A DNA stretch of 64,000 bases from Selenomonas ruminantium AC2024 (GTDB taxonomy: Bacteria; Bacillota; Negativicutes; Selenomonadales; Selenomonadaceae), in the NCBI RefSeq assembly GCF_000687995.1, contig NZ_JIAC01000001.1, positions 2,480,001 through 2,544,000 of the forward strand. The letters run 5' to 3'. The position numbers and the translations under genes were made by a program. The first letter of the stretch is position 1, and each line of letters begins with the position of its first letter. Below, piece by piece: positions 15,132 to 23,418 of this stretch. A model generated the notes under the pieces. It was not told the DNA's origin and ran no database searches. It saw only the letters and a program-made list of their open reading frames with translations.

Positions 15132-17720
15132 TCAGCCATTTTGCAGATATTTCCGCGGGATATTCTTCACGAGTCCGCTCATATGGCGATAACGGCCATA
15201 AAGAGTCTGCGACCAGGACAGGAACAGACGCTTTTTGGCCCGGGTCATCGCCACATAGAAGAGGCGAGATTCCTCGGCCAGCCGCCCGCTTTTCTCCGCC
15301 TGAAAGCCCGGGAAGGTTCCTTCCTGCAGCCCTGCTAAAAACACGTAATCAAACTCCGAGCCCTTGGCCTGATGAATGGTGATAATGGGAATCTGCTGGC
15401 GGCGGGTCAGCGTATCCAGCTCCGTATTGGACAAGGTTGTATAACGCAGGAACCGCTCAATGGCATCCAAGGGACGGATGGCTTCATCATCAAGCTCCTT
15501 GGCCTGCCGGAATAAATCCCGCAGATGTTCTACCCTCTGAGGCTCCTTATGGGCTTCGTAATAATCCTTCATGCCGCAGTCGAGCACAATCTGCCCTAGC
15601 AGCTGCCAGGGGCGAAGCCGTCTTGCCTCACGGCGGATAACGGTCAACTTCTCCCCCCACTCGCTAAACAGCTCTTGATACTTTTCCATGATTTCCCGCC
15701 GTGCTTCCACCTTGGGCCGCAAATCCCGCTCCACCGCATAGAGCAAAATTTCCGCCGTGGCCAAAATATCATCCAGCGCATCATGGGAGGAAGGATGGCT
15801 GACCTGGCAATACTTGCCCAAAAATTCCAGCTTGTGATTGGGCAAATTCGGATAGAACCGCCGGAAGATATCCAAAGTATCATAGAACTGAGGATATTCA
15901 AGCGGCGGCATCTCCAGCCGCGAAAGCTCGCTGCCCAGAATCCGCAAGTCATAGGTCACATTATGCCCCACCAGCACAGCACCGTGTGCAAAGGCACAAA
16001 ACTCCTGCAAAACCTTGCGCGGGTCGTCCCCATTTTCCGCCAGAAATTCATCGGAAAGGCCATGAACATGCACAGAATCGCCCACTTTGGAGAGGGGCTT
16101 AATGAGCCGTACGAACTCTTCCTTGACGCCGCCGTTTTTATCCAGCCGAATGCCGGCAATCTGGATGATTTCATCCCGCGTGGTGTCAACACCGGTGGAC
16201 TCCACATCGAAAACCACCACATTTTCAGCCTCCAGTGCCGCAAGCAGCCCCGCATAGGGGTCGCCGCTCCTGCGGGCATCTTCATCCACAAAATCCGTCA
16301 GCCGAATACCCACACCGCGGATTTCATCGCTGGAGAGTTTCTTGATGGTGGCAGGGCCAATGCCCTTGGCATAGCGGTTCAGCACCCGCACCAGACTCGA
16401 CACATCATGCTTGTTCACCGCTAATTTGAGCACCGCCAGCGCGTCCTTTATCTCCTGCCGCCGGAAGAACTTCTGCTCGTCAATGAGCATAAAGGGCAGA
16501 CGCTCATTTTCCGGCAGCAGCCGCCCCAAAGAGCGGAACTGCGCCGATAAATCCTTGTTATAGCGGTTGCTGCGGGTCAAAATGCAGACCCGGCTGTAAT
16601 CGGTCACCGGCAGCTGCTGGATGGCATAGTAAATCCACTGGGCCTCCTCGGCAAAATCCATGGCGCCCTTCAGCACGATAGGTTCCCCATGGTCAGGACT
16701 CACCGCCTGCAAACCGTCCGGATAGAGCAGATTCACCCGCTCGGGAAAGGAATTGCGCAGCCAGTCAAAGGAAGCGTTCAACAGCACCTGCGTAGCCCGG
16801 TAATTCTCGTGCAGCACAATGCGCCGGGGATTGTAGTCCTGCTGATATTTGCGCAGCACGAGCTCCGGATGGGAGCCCCGCCATTCGTAGATAGTCTGGA
16901 AGTAATCCCCGCACAACAGCAGATGGCTGGCCCCAAAAATCTGCGAGATTATGCGGTATTCCAAAAGACTGGTATCCTGCACCTCGTCAATATTGATGTA
17001 GACAAAACGCCTAGCCCATTTGGAAGCCACACTGTCCTGACGAAACAGTTCATCCACCTGCACCAGTAAATCCGCAAAGTCCAAACCGTGGAGCTCATGC
17101 AGCCTTTCATCATAAAGGGCCGCCGTCTGCGGCCCCCACTGCTGCCAGCCCTCAAACAGCCGCTGATGGAATTGGTAGCTGTCATCCAAGGCCAAGGCCT
17201 TGACACTTTGCCCATCTTCCTTTAGCAGGCGCTTCAAGGTATCTTCGTAATCCTTAACCAAATCCCCACTGTTTACGGCAAACTCCGCCTTTTTCTCCTT
17301 GAGTTGGTTCACCAGATTCTGCACCGCCCGCAGCGGCCACTCCTCGGCCACGATTTCCTTCAACAGCCCCTGACAGTCCGTCTCATCAAAGATGGTAAAA
17401 TCCGTAAACAAATCCGAATGGCGCTTGGCCTCGGTCTTAATCACCTCATAACAGAAGCCATGAAAGGTCTTGACCATCACCTGGCTGCCATTGTCCCCGG
17501 CCCGGGCCTCCACCCGTTCCCGCATCTCGCGGCAGGCCTTGTTGGTAAAGGTCAGACAGAGAATTTCCTCCGGCAGCGCGCGATTTTCGGCGATAATATG
17601 TGCAATGCGGCAGGCCAGGGTATTGGTTTTGCCCGTCCCTGCGGGAGCCAGAAGCAAGATATTTGCCTCCAGCTCCTCCACTGCCTGCCGCTGTTCTTTA
17701 TTCAGTTCTATCTCAGCCAT
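15132..17720 (-). CDS. UvrD/PcrA-like helicase with inserted DEDDh exonuclease
   Basis: An 862-residue superfamily 1A DNA helicase. Walker A is APAGTGKT (residues 25-32), motif Ia LTFTNKACREMRE, Walker B NIDEVQDTS, then GDYFQTIYEWRG and the late motifs TIHQAKGSEFDYVFL and RLFYVAMTRAKKRL. Between the helicase halves, about residues 497-660, is a complete DnaQ/RNase T-type 3'-5' exonuclease: VVVFDVESTG, GHNVTYDLRIL and SHDALDDILAT supply the four acidic ligands and the catalytic His. Both modules look active. It probably unwinds and trims DNA in repair or recombination. Its ATG overlaps the upstream small gene by 8 bases. Neither AddA nor RecB, since there is no C-terminal RecB-type nuclease. 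Confidence 0.85.
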   Translation of the reverse strand: MAEIELNKEQRQAVEELEANILLLAPAGTGKTNTLACRIAHIIAENRALPEEILCLTFTNKACREMRERVEARAGDNGSQVMVKTFHGFCYEVIKTEAKRHSDLFTDFTIFDETDCQGLLKEIVAEEWPLRAVQNLVNQLKEKKAEFAVNSGDLVKDYEDTLKRLLKEDGQSVKALALDDSYQFHQRLFEGWQQWGPQTAALYDERLHELHGLDFADLLVQVDELFRQDSVASKWARRFVYINIDEVQDTSLLEYRIISQIFGASHLLLCGDYFQTIYEWRGSHPELVLRKYQQDYNPRRIVLHENYRATQVLLNASFDWLRNSFPERVNLLYPDGLQAVSPDHGEPIVLKGAMDFAEEAQWIYYAIQQLPVTDYSRVCILTRSNRYNKDLSAQFRSLGRLLPENERLPFMLIDEQKFFRRQEIKDALAVLKLAVNKHDVSSLVRVLNRYAKGIGPATIKKLSSDEIRGVGIRLTDFVDEDARRSGDPYAGLLAALEAENVVVFDVESTGVDTTRDEIIQIAGIRLDKNGGVKEEFVRLIKPLSKVGDSVHVHGLSDEFLAENGDDPRKVLQEFCAFAHGAVLVGHNVTYDLRILGSELSRLEMPPLEYPQFYDTLDIFRRFYPNLPNHKLEFLGKYCQVSHPSSHDALDDILATAEILLYAVERDLRPKVEARREIMEKYQELFSEWGEKLTVIRREARRLRPWQLLGQIVLDCGMKDYYEAHKEPQRVEHLRDLFRQAKELDDEAIRPLDAIERFLRYTTLSNTELDTLTRRQQIPIITIHQAKGSEFDYVFLAGLQEGTFPGFQAEKSGRLAEESRLFYVAMTRAKKRLFLSWSQTLYGRYRHMSGLVKNIPRKYLQNG

Positions 17721-17907
17721 TTACGCCCAGCGCCGCCTCGAACACTTCCACACAGGATTTCTTCTGCTTCGCTGCCAGTATCTCCTCATAGCTGGCCGGA
17801 GTCATGCCCATGCGCAGAAACTTCTCGTGCAGTTCAATGGCCTGGTCAGCTGCCGCTTCCGTAATGCCCAGCTTTCTAGCTTCATCTTTGAATTCTTCTG
17901 CTGTCAT
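17713..17907 (-). CDS. Small acidic helical protein, unknown function
   Basis: A 64-residue soluble protein, mostly predicted helix (MTAEEFKDEARKLGITEAAADQAIELHEK), that I do not recognise. AGAAGGG precedes ATG 17907 by nine bases, which makes that start better than the ATG nine bases upstream. It overlaps the helicase start by 8 bases, so the two are translationally coupled and the small protein may be a helicase partner. That role is inference from position only. Confidence 0.6.
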   Translation of the reverse strand: MTAEEFKDEARKLGITEAAADQAIELHEKFLRMGMTPASYEEILAAKQKKSCVEVFEAALGVNG

Positions 17908-18026
17908 AAAAATCATCCCTTCTGCTGTTTCATACTAACACTATTTTTAACAATTCCACATTCTGAGGCAAAATCCTGCCCGTTCCCCGCAAAAACTTCA
18001 TACCACCATGTTTAGCATCTTTGGTG

Positions 18027-20417
18027 TCAGTTATAGGTTTCCACCCGCATTCTCTCCCCATCCGTATAAAACACCACAGCACCATCTTCATCCGTGCGGT
18101 ATGTCTTGATTCCCAGCTGGCGGAAGCGCTTGACAATCTCCGGCTTTGGATGGCCGAAGGAGTTATCGGCACCCGCGCAAAAAATACCGAACTTAGGGTG
18201 GACGGCCTCTAAAAATTCCGGCGAACTTGACGTATCACTGCCATGATGGCCTGCCTTCAACACAGTGCTTTGCGAATTTATTCCTGCCGCCAAAAGTTCT
18301 GCTTCCCGTTCTTTGGTCAAATCCCCGGTAAAGAGAAAACTGGCTTTTCCGTAGCTCACGCGATAGACATTCGAGGCTTCGTTGCCGGTCTTGTTTTCTC
18401 CGCCACTGACACTTGGCGCATAGAGGACTTCAATCCGCACACCATCAACCGTGAGTTCCTCCCCCTGCCGGGCAGTATGGAACTTATGCAACAGCGGGTC
18501 ATTGTCCCCCAACCGCATACTGCGGGCATAATCGCTAATTCCCTCATCTGCCGTGACCACCTGCTTCACCGGGATTTTTTTCATCAGCGAGCCGCAGCCT
18601 GCCGCATGGTCCTCATGGGCATGGGTAAGGAATACAGCATCCAGCTTCAAAACACCATAATGCAGCAGATAGGGCACATCCACCTTGGCTCCCACATCAA
18701 AGGCCCCATCTCTGGTGCCGCCACAGTCAAACATAAAAGCATGACCATGCGGCGTGATGAGAAGCGCCGCATCTCCCTGCCCCACATCGATAAAATGCAC
18801 CTGCATTTCCTTGGGTCTTGCCATTTGCCAGCTGACGACAAAGACCAATAAGACCAGCGCCCCCATCCCCAGCACTTTACGCCGGGCTTTCAGTCCCTCC
18901 CATAATTTTTCCCGCTGTTCTGCCGTCAACAAAAACAGCCCCAGCCAAACGTAGTAAAGCAATCCCCCGCTGAAATGCAAAGAAGGAATCCAAATGGCAC
19001 TAGCTGGCAGAGCCGCGATTAGGGCGGTCAATTCTTCCACAACACCTAGGAGCAGACTGTCACAGGCAAAGACCACACTGCCAGCAAACGGCAGGACGAA
19101 GGCCAACATGCCGGCAAAGAGTCCTAGCACAATCAAAATCTCCACCAAGGGCACCACCACCAGATTGGCCAGCAATGAGGACAGGGACAGCTGATTGAAA
19201 TACCAGGCTAGTATAGGCAGGGTAGCCAGCTGCGCCGCTAGCGTAATCGAAAGCCCCGCCGCCACAAAAGAGTTTACGCCGCGCTCCCGCAGAAAACTCT
19301 GCCATTTCGGTGCCAAATACAACAAGCCCGCCGTAGCCAAAAAAGACAGCTGAAAACTGATATGAAAGAGCAATAACGGCCAGATTACGAGCATCACCAA
19401 CCCAGTTACGAGCAAAATCCGCTGGGCATCCCGTTCCCTGTCCAACGCCAAAGCCACAAAGGCCAGTCCGCCCATAATCGCAGAACGGATAACCGGCGGT
19501 ACCGCCCCAGCCAGCAGACTATAGATAACGATAAGCCCAACCACCAGCACTGCCGTTGCGGCTCTAGGCAGGCGCAGCAATGTGCCCAGCCCTGCCATCA
19601 CCGCCGCCAGCAGACTGATATGCGAGCCGGATACCGAAAGCAGATGAATGAGTCCTGTGAGCGTAAAATTCTGCACCAAATCTTCATTAACACCATCATA
19701 GCCGCCAAAGAGCATGGCAAAGATAGCCGCCACATCCTCTTTGGGCATGACCGCCTGCATTCGTTCCCGATAATGGCTGCGCACTTCTGCCAGCTTGCGA
19801 GCAAAAGCGGCGGTTTCCACCGGTTCTACTTTGATGCCTTGCTTGCCTGCTGACAATGAAGCCGTTATTCCCTGACTCTTGAGCAGCAGTTTCGTATCCA
19901 GCTGGCCGGGATTTTGATAGCCATGCGGCGAGCGCACCTTTCCCGCAGCCGTCACCTTATCGCCAATGCGCACGGCAGGCGCCTCACGATGGCGGGCATA
20001 GACATAGATTCCCCCGCTGGCTTTCTGCCATTCCTGCCCTTTAAGTCTTACCCGCGTCACATCCAGCAGATAACGCTGCTTCTTCTGTCCCTGATTGTCT
20101 TCCGTCAGCCGCGGTTCCTCCCGCAGAATCCCCTCCACCTTCACCGTCTCTCGCGCAAAATTGCCGATATCCTGCTCCGACAGATAATCCGCCGCCATAA
20201 AGCGCAGCATACCCACGCAAAAAAACGCAGCCAGCACGGCTAGCCACGTCCATTGCCGTCCCTGCCAAGCGCCAAAGATAGATAAGCTCAATGCCAAGAG
20301 CAGCAACGGCAGAATGATGCTTCCAGGCAATGTCAGCAGGCTCGCACAACCAATCCCTGCACCCAAGGCTACGAGCAGTCCCGCTAAAAATATCTCCTGC
20401 CCCTGACCGATTTTCAT
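18027..20417 (-). CDS. comEC: DNA uptake channel ComEC/Rec2
   Basis: A 796-residue inner-membrane protein forming the channel that brings single-stranded DNA into the cell during natural transformation. The N-terminal part has membrane segments and an OB-like domain. The central competence domain shows GLIHLLSVSGSHISLLAA and AVPPVIRSAIMG. From about residue 540 there is a metallo-beta-lactamase domain: VHFIDVGQGDAALL, LTHAHEDHAAG and KAGHHGSDTSSSPEFL, all metal ligands present. ATG 20417 is chosen over an upstream GTG (20432). It follows comEA by 16 bases. Confidence 0.93.
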   Translation of the reverse strand: MKIGQGQEIFLAGLLVALGAGIGCASLLTLPGSIILPLLLLALSLSIFGAWQGRQWTWLAVLAAFFCVGMLRFMAADYLSEQDIGNFARETVKVEGILREEPRLTEDNQGQKKQRYLLDVTRVRLKGQEWQKASGGIYVYARHREAPAVRIGDKVTAAGKVRSPHGYQNPGQLDTKLLLKSQGITASLSAGKQGIKVEPVETAAFARKLAEVRSHYRERMQAVMPKEDVAAIFAMLFGGYDGVNEDLVQNFTLTGLIHLLSVSGSHISLLAAVMAGLGTLLRLPRAATAVLVVGLIVIYSLLAGAVPPVIRSAIMGGLAFVALALDRERDAQRILLVTGLVMLVIWPLLLFHISFQLSFLATAGLLYLAPKWQSFLRERGVNSFVAAGLSITLAAQLATLPILAWYFNQLSLSSLLANLVVVPLVEILIVLGLFAGMLAFVLPFAGSVVFACDSLLLGVVEELTALIAALPASAIWIPSLHFSGGLLYYVWLGLFLLTAEQREKLWEGLKARRKVLGMGALVLLVFVVSWQMARPKEMQVHFIDVGQGDAALLITPHGHAFMFDCGGTRDGAFDVGAKVDVPYLLHYGVLKLDAVFLTHAHEDHAAGCGSLMKKIPVKQVVTADEGISDYARSMRLGDNDPLLHKFHTARQGEELTVDGVRIEVLYAPSVSGGENKTGNEASNVYRVSYGKASFLFTGDLTKEREAELLAAGINSQSTVLKAGHHGSDTSSSPEFLEAVHPKFGIFCAGADNSFGHPKPEIVKRFRQLGIKTYRTDEDGAVVFYTDGERMRVETYN

Positions 20418-20433
20418 GGCCTCACATCCCACA

Positions 20434-21027
20434 TCAAATGCAAATCTTATCCTTCAGCTTCTCGAACTTGGCATCGCCAATGCCCCGAATCTTTTTGATA
20501 TCCTCGATGGACTGGAACAGACCTTCCGTCTCCCGGTACTCGATAATCCGTTTGGCCATGGCAGGGCCAATGCCCGGCAGGGTGTCCAAAACCTTTTCAT
20601 CCGCGGTATTGATGTTGACCAGTTCGCCGCTGCCGCCATTCTTTGACATGTCAGCTTTTGACTTGTCAATTTTTGACTTGTCAACATTGCTATTTGACCG
20701 TTCTTTTTCCGGCACTTTTAACTGCTGGCCATCCTTCAGATTCTGGGCCAGATTGATTTTCTCGCTGTCCGCGATGGGCAGCAGTCCCCCGCAGGCATTG
20801 ATGGCATCAGCGGCCCGCGCACCTTCGGCCACTTTCACCAATCCCGGTTTATTGACCGCCCCTGTGACATAGATGGTTATTTCCTTAACAGGCAATGCAT
20901 TCTCAGCAGGCGGAGATGATTCCAGCACTGCAGACTGCTCCTCGCTATACAAGCCGTAATAAGTGCCGCCAATAGCCGCCAGCAGAATAATTATTAAGAC
21001 AAACAGCTGCTTCTTGTACATTGGCAT
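20434..21027 (-). CDS. comEA: Competence DNA receptor ComEA
   Basis: A 197-residue membrane-anchored DNA-binding protein. It has one N-terminal membrane segment (residues about 6-24), a SLBB domain (ITIYVTGAVNKPGLVKVAEG...) and C-terminal helix-hairpin-helix motifs (LVNINTADEKVLDTLPGIGPAMAKRIIEYRE split over the domain, then IRGIGDAKFEKLKD). The linker between them is built of DKSK-type repeats encoded by tandem copies of TTGACAAGTCAAAA, a motif also found elsewhere in the window. It hands double-stranded DNA to ComEC, encoded just downstream. Confidence 0.93.
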   Translation of the reverse strand: MPMYKKQLFVLIIILLAAIGGTYYGLYSEEQSAVLESSPPAENALPVKEITIYVTGAVNKPGLVKVAEGARAADAINACGGLLPIADSEKINLAQNLKDGQQLKVPEKERSNSNVDKSKIDKSKADMSKNGGSGELVNINTADEKVLDTLPGIGPAMAKRIIEYRETEGLFQSIEDIKKIRGIGDAKFEKLKDKICI

Positions 21028-21056
21028 AATACAACCACCATCCTTTATCCCCTGTC

Positions 21057-21085
21057 ATTATACATCAATGCTTCGCGGGCAATAA
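21057..21085 (-). promoter_or_regulatory. Candidate promoter of comEA-comEC
   Basis: TATAAT on the minus strand at 21057-21062 with a weak TTATTG at 21080-21085, 17 bases away, overlapping the T-tract of the upstream terminator. Confidence 0.45.
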
Positions 21086-21108
21086 AAAAACTCCTGCTAA
21101 CTGCAGAA
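21084..21108 (-). terminator. Terminator of the 21141-21494 gene
   Basis: On the minus strand CTTCTGC pairs with GCAGGAG over a five-base loop, followed by seven T. Confidence 0.8.
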
Positions 21109-21140
21109 GTTTTTGCATAAAATATAATGATTGCTTATGA

Positions 21141-21494
21141 TTACGCGATTTCCGTGCGGAAGAAATCTTCCACCCAGCTGTTCCAGCCCAAATCGTAGAT
21201 ATTATCCTCGCCCAGTTCGTTCTGGTATTCTGCCAGAGCAATGGACATCAAAGAGTCTGCCACGCAGCCATCGTCAGCATTCCCCGCTTCGGCGTAGCCG
21301 TCATAGACAGTCGTTACTACCTCCGCCAGACGCTCCGGACGCATGTAGGAAATCCCCTCATACATGGCATCCAGATAGTCCCGCGTATCCTTGCGGAAAT
21401 CGCCCGGGCTTTCCAGCACCGCCTCCCCAATCTGACGAATCCGGCTCAGAGCAATCAGTTTAATTCTCGTTATATAAAGTTCTTTTGTATACAT
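21141..21494 (-). CDS. Conserved-looking cytoplasmic protein, unknown function
   Basis: A 117-residue soluble acidic protein with no signal or membrane segment (MYTKELYITRIKLIALSRI at the start, WNSWVEDFFRTEIA at the end). I do not recognise the family. It is a convincing gene: GGAGGT seven bases before ATG 21494, a promoter of TTGCGT-17-TATTAT at 21520-21548, and its own terminator. It is monocistronic between serA and comEA. A GTG nine bases upstream is less likely. Confidence 0.7.
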   Translation of the reverse strand: MYTKELYITRIKLIALSRIRQIGEAVLESPGDFRKDTRDYLDAMYEGISYMRPERLAEVVTTVYDGYAEAGNADDGCVADSLMSIALAEYQNELGEDNIYDLGWNSWVEDFFRTEIA

Positions 21495-21519
21495 ACACAG
21501 CACCTCCTACCGTGGATAT

Positions 21520-21548
21520 ATAATAGCACAAGTTTACACTGTACGCAA
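21520..21548 (-). promoter_or_regulatory. Promoter of the 21141-21494 gene
   Basis: TTGCGT (21543-21548) and TATTAT (21520-21525) on the minus strand, 17-base spacer. Just upstream, GTATGCATGTATAC around 21552-21565 is an imperfect palindrome that might be an operator. Confidence 0.6.
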
Positions 21549-21633
21549 ATTGTATGCATGTATACTTAAAATTTTGTTTACTGAATTGTGTGAATGTTAG
21601 CGATGCGTATACATAATGCAAACCTTCCCAAAC

Positions 21634-21670
21634 AACAAAGCTCTGTGTCCATTGAACACAGAGCTTTGTT
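21634..21670 (-). terminator. Terminator of serA
   Basis: AACAAAGCTCTGTGT pairs with ACACAGAGCTTTGTT around a short loop, 26 bases beyond the serA stop, followed on the minus strand by GTTTGGG. The T-tract is weak, so efficiency is uncertain. Confidence 0.65.
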
Positions 21671-21696
21671 TTAGCTTTATATACAGTTTTGACTTG

Positions 21697-23283
21697 TCAA
21701 ATGGCGTAGAAATTGACCAGCTTGGCATCAATGATGCCGTCAATGCCCTTGACATCTTTGAGCACACTTGCCGGAATGTCATGGTCAACGGTCAGCACCA
21801 TCAGGCTCGTGCCTTCGACTTCCGTCTTGCCCACCTGCATGCCGGAGATGTTGATGCCATGCACGCCGAGGAAGGTACCAATCGTACCGATAACGCCGGG
21901 CTTGTTGATATGCGGGCACACGAGAATGCGAGCCTGCGGGTCAACATCCACACGGAACTTGTTGATGCGCACAATGCGGGCTTCACTGCCAAAGAGTGTG
22001 CCCTGCACTGTGAGGTTCTTGCCACCGCCAATATCGGCTTTGACCGTAATGAGGTTGGCAAAGTCTTCGGCTTCTTTCTTCTTGACTTCCGTCACTTTGA
22101 TGCCGCGTTCTTTAGCCAAGCCAGGAGCGTTGACGTAGTTCACATCGTTTTCCATAATGGGATTCAAGAGGCCTTTGATTACGGCCGTGGTCAGCATGCC
22201 CGTGTTGACTTCCGTAATCTCGCCGTTGTAGGTAACCTCCACCTTCTTGACGGGAGCTTCAGCCAAAGATGCCACAGTGCCGCCCAGGCGTTCAGCCAGC
22301 GTAAGATACGGCGCAATAACCTTCATAACCTGCGGGGAAACCGGCGCCATATTGACTGCCGTTGCCACCGGCTCACCCTTGAGGGCTGCCAAGATACCTT
22401 CGGATACATCCAGAGATACACCGACCTGCGCTTCTACCGTGGATGCACCCAGATGCGGCGTCAGCACAATGCCCGGCACACCGACGAGCGGATGGTCAGC
22501 ACCGACAGGCTCGCTGGTGAATACGTCGATGGCTGCACCGGCCACAATCCCCTGCTTCACGGCTTCGGCCAAATCTTCCTCGACGATAATGCCGCCACGG
22601 GCGCAGTTCACCAGACGCACGCCCTTTTTCATCTTCTTCATCTGTTCCATGCCAATCATGCCCTTGGTGTCAGGCGTCAGCGGCATATGCACCGTGATGA
22701 AGTCCGACTGCGTGATGACATCGTCGAGCGTGCCGACCGTCACACCCAAATCTTTGGCACGGTCTTCGTTGATATAGGGGTCATAGGCGATGACATTCAT
22801 ATCGAAGGCCATGGCGCGTTTGGCCACCCCAGAACCGATACGCCCCATGCCGATAACGCCCAGCGTCTTATTCCGCAGTTCCACACCCACATACTGCTTG
22901 CGATTCCACTCGCCCTTCTGCATGGTTTCATTGGCAATGGGAATATTGCGGGACATGGCCAGCATCATGGCCATGGTATGTTCCGTAGCGGCGATGGTGT
23001 TGCCGCCGGGAGAGTTAATAACGATAATGCCCTTGGCCGTAGCTGCCGGAATGTCGATATTATCCACGCCAACACCAGCACGGCCGATTATCTTGAGCTT
23101 CTCTGCCCGATTGATGACTTCAGCCGTCACCTTAGAGGCAGAGCGCACCATCAATGCATCATACTGCGGAATTACTTCCAACAGTTCCTCAGCGGAAATC
23201 TTGTCCCGCACATCTACTTCAAACTCCTTCTGCAAAAGCTCAATGCCCTTGGGCGAAATGCCATCAGCAGCCAAAACCTTCAT
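21697..23283 (-). CDS. serA: D-3-phosphoglycerate dehydrogenase
   Basis: First step of serine synthesis, oxidising 3-phosphoglycerate with NAD. The 528-residue length marks the long form: catalytic and NAD-binding domains (GRAGVGVDNIDI, GMGRIGSGVAKRA, catalytic Arg in NCARGG, Glu and His toward LTPHLGASTVEAQ), an allosteric-substrate-binding domain and a C-terminal ACT domain (GVIGTIGTFLGVHGINISGMQVG). ATG 23283 is placed eight bases after AGGAG; the ATG at 23289 is too close to that site. Its stop TGA lies inside a TTTGACAAGTCAAAA motif copy. The partner serC is at 42244. Confidence 0.95.
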   Translation of the reverse strand: MKVLAADGISPKGIELLQKEFEVDVRDKISAEELLEVIPQYDALMVRSASKVTAEVINRAEKLKIIGRAGVGVDNIDIPAATAKGIIVINSPGGNTIAATEHTMAMMLAMSRNIPIANETMQKGEWNRKQYVGVELRNKTLGVIGMGRIGSGVAKRAMAFDMNVIAYDPYINEDRAKDLGVTVGTLDDVITQSDFITVHMPLTPDTKGMIGMEQMKKMKKGVRLVNCARGGIIVEEDLAEAVKQGIVAGAAIDVFTSEPVGADHPLVGVPGIVLTPHLGASTVEAQVGVSLDVSEGILAALKGEPVATAVNMAPVSPQVMKVIAPYLTLAERLGGTVASLAEAPVKKVEVTYNGEITEVNTGMLTTAVIKGLLNPIMENDVNYVNAPGLAKERGIKVTEVKKKEAEDFANLITVKADIGGGKNLTVQGTLFGSEARIVRINKFRVDVDPQARILVCPHINKPGVIGTIGTFLGVHGINISGMQVGKTEVEGTSLMVLTVDHDIPASVLKDVKGIDGIIDAKLVNFYAI

Positions 23284-23319
23284 GTCCATCGCTCCTTATA
23301 ATCAAAATAACACTATTCC

Positions 23320-23348
23320 ATTATAGTTTATCCACTTTATATCAGCAA
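23320..23348 (-). promoter_or_regulatory. Promoter of serA
   Basis: TTGCTG (23343-23348) and TATAAT (23320-23325) on the minus strand with a 17-base spacer. Confidence 0.75.
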
Positions 23349-23418
23349 GTGTATTTTGCAGAAAAACAAGATTTATTTTTTGTTTTAGTCTTATGCTATT
23401 AATTTATTCTTTATGTAA

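Noticed and set aside
17930-18172. 80-codon minus-strand frame between comEC and the small gene
   Set aside because: Mostly overlaps the comEC 3' end in another frame and lacks a ribosome-binding site.
20644-20690. CRISPR-like short repeats in comEA
   Set aside because: The units are about 15 bases, tandem and in frame, with no unique spacers; they are a coding linker repeat.
21616-23301. 561-codon plus-strand reading frame opposite serA
   Set aside because: His/Asn/Arg-rich product typical of an antisense frame; serA has a promoter, ribosome-binding site and all family motifs.
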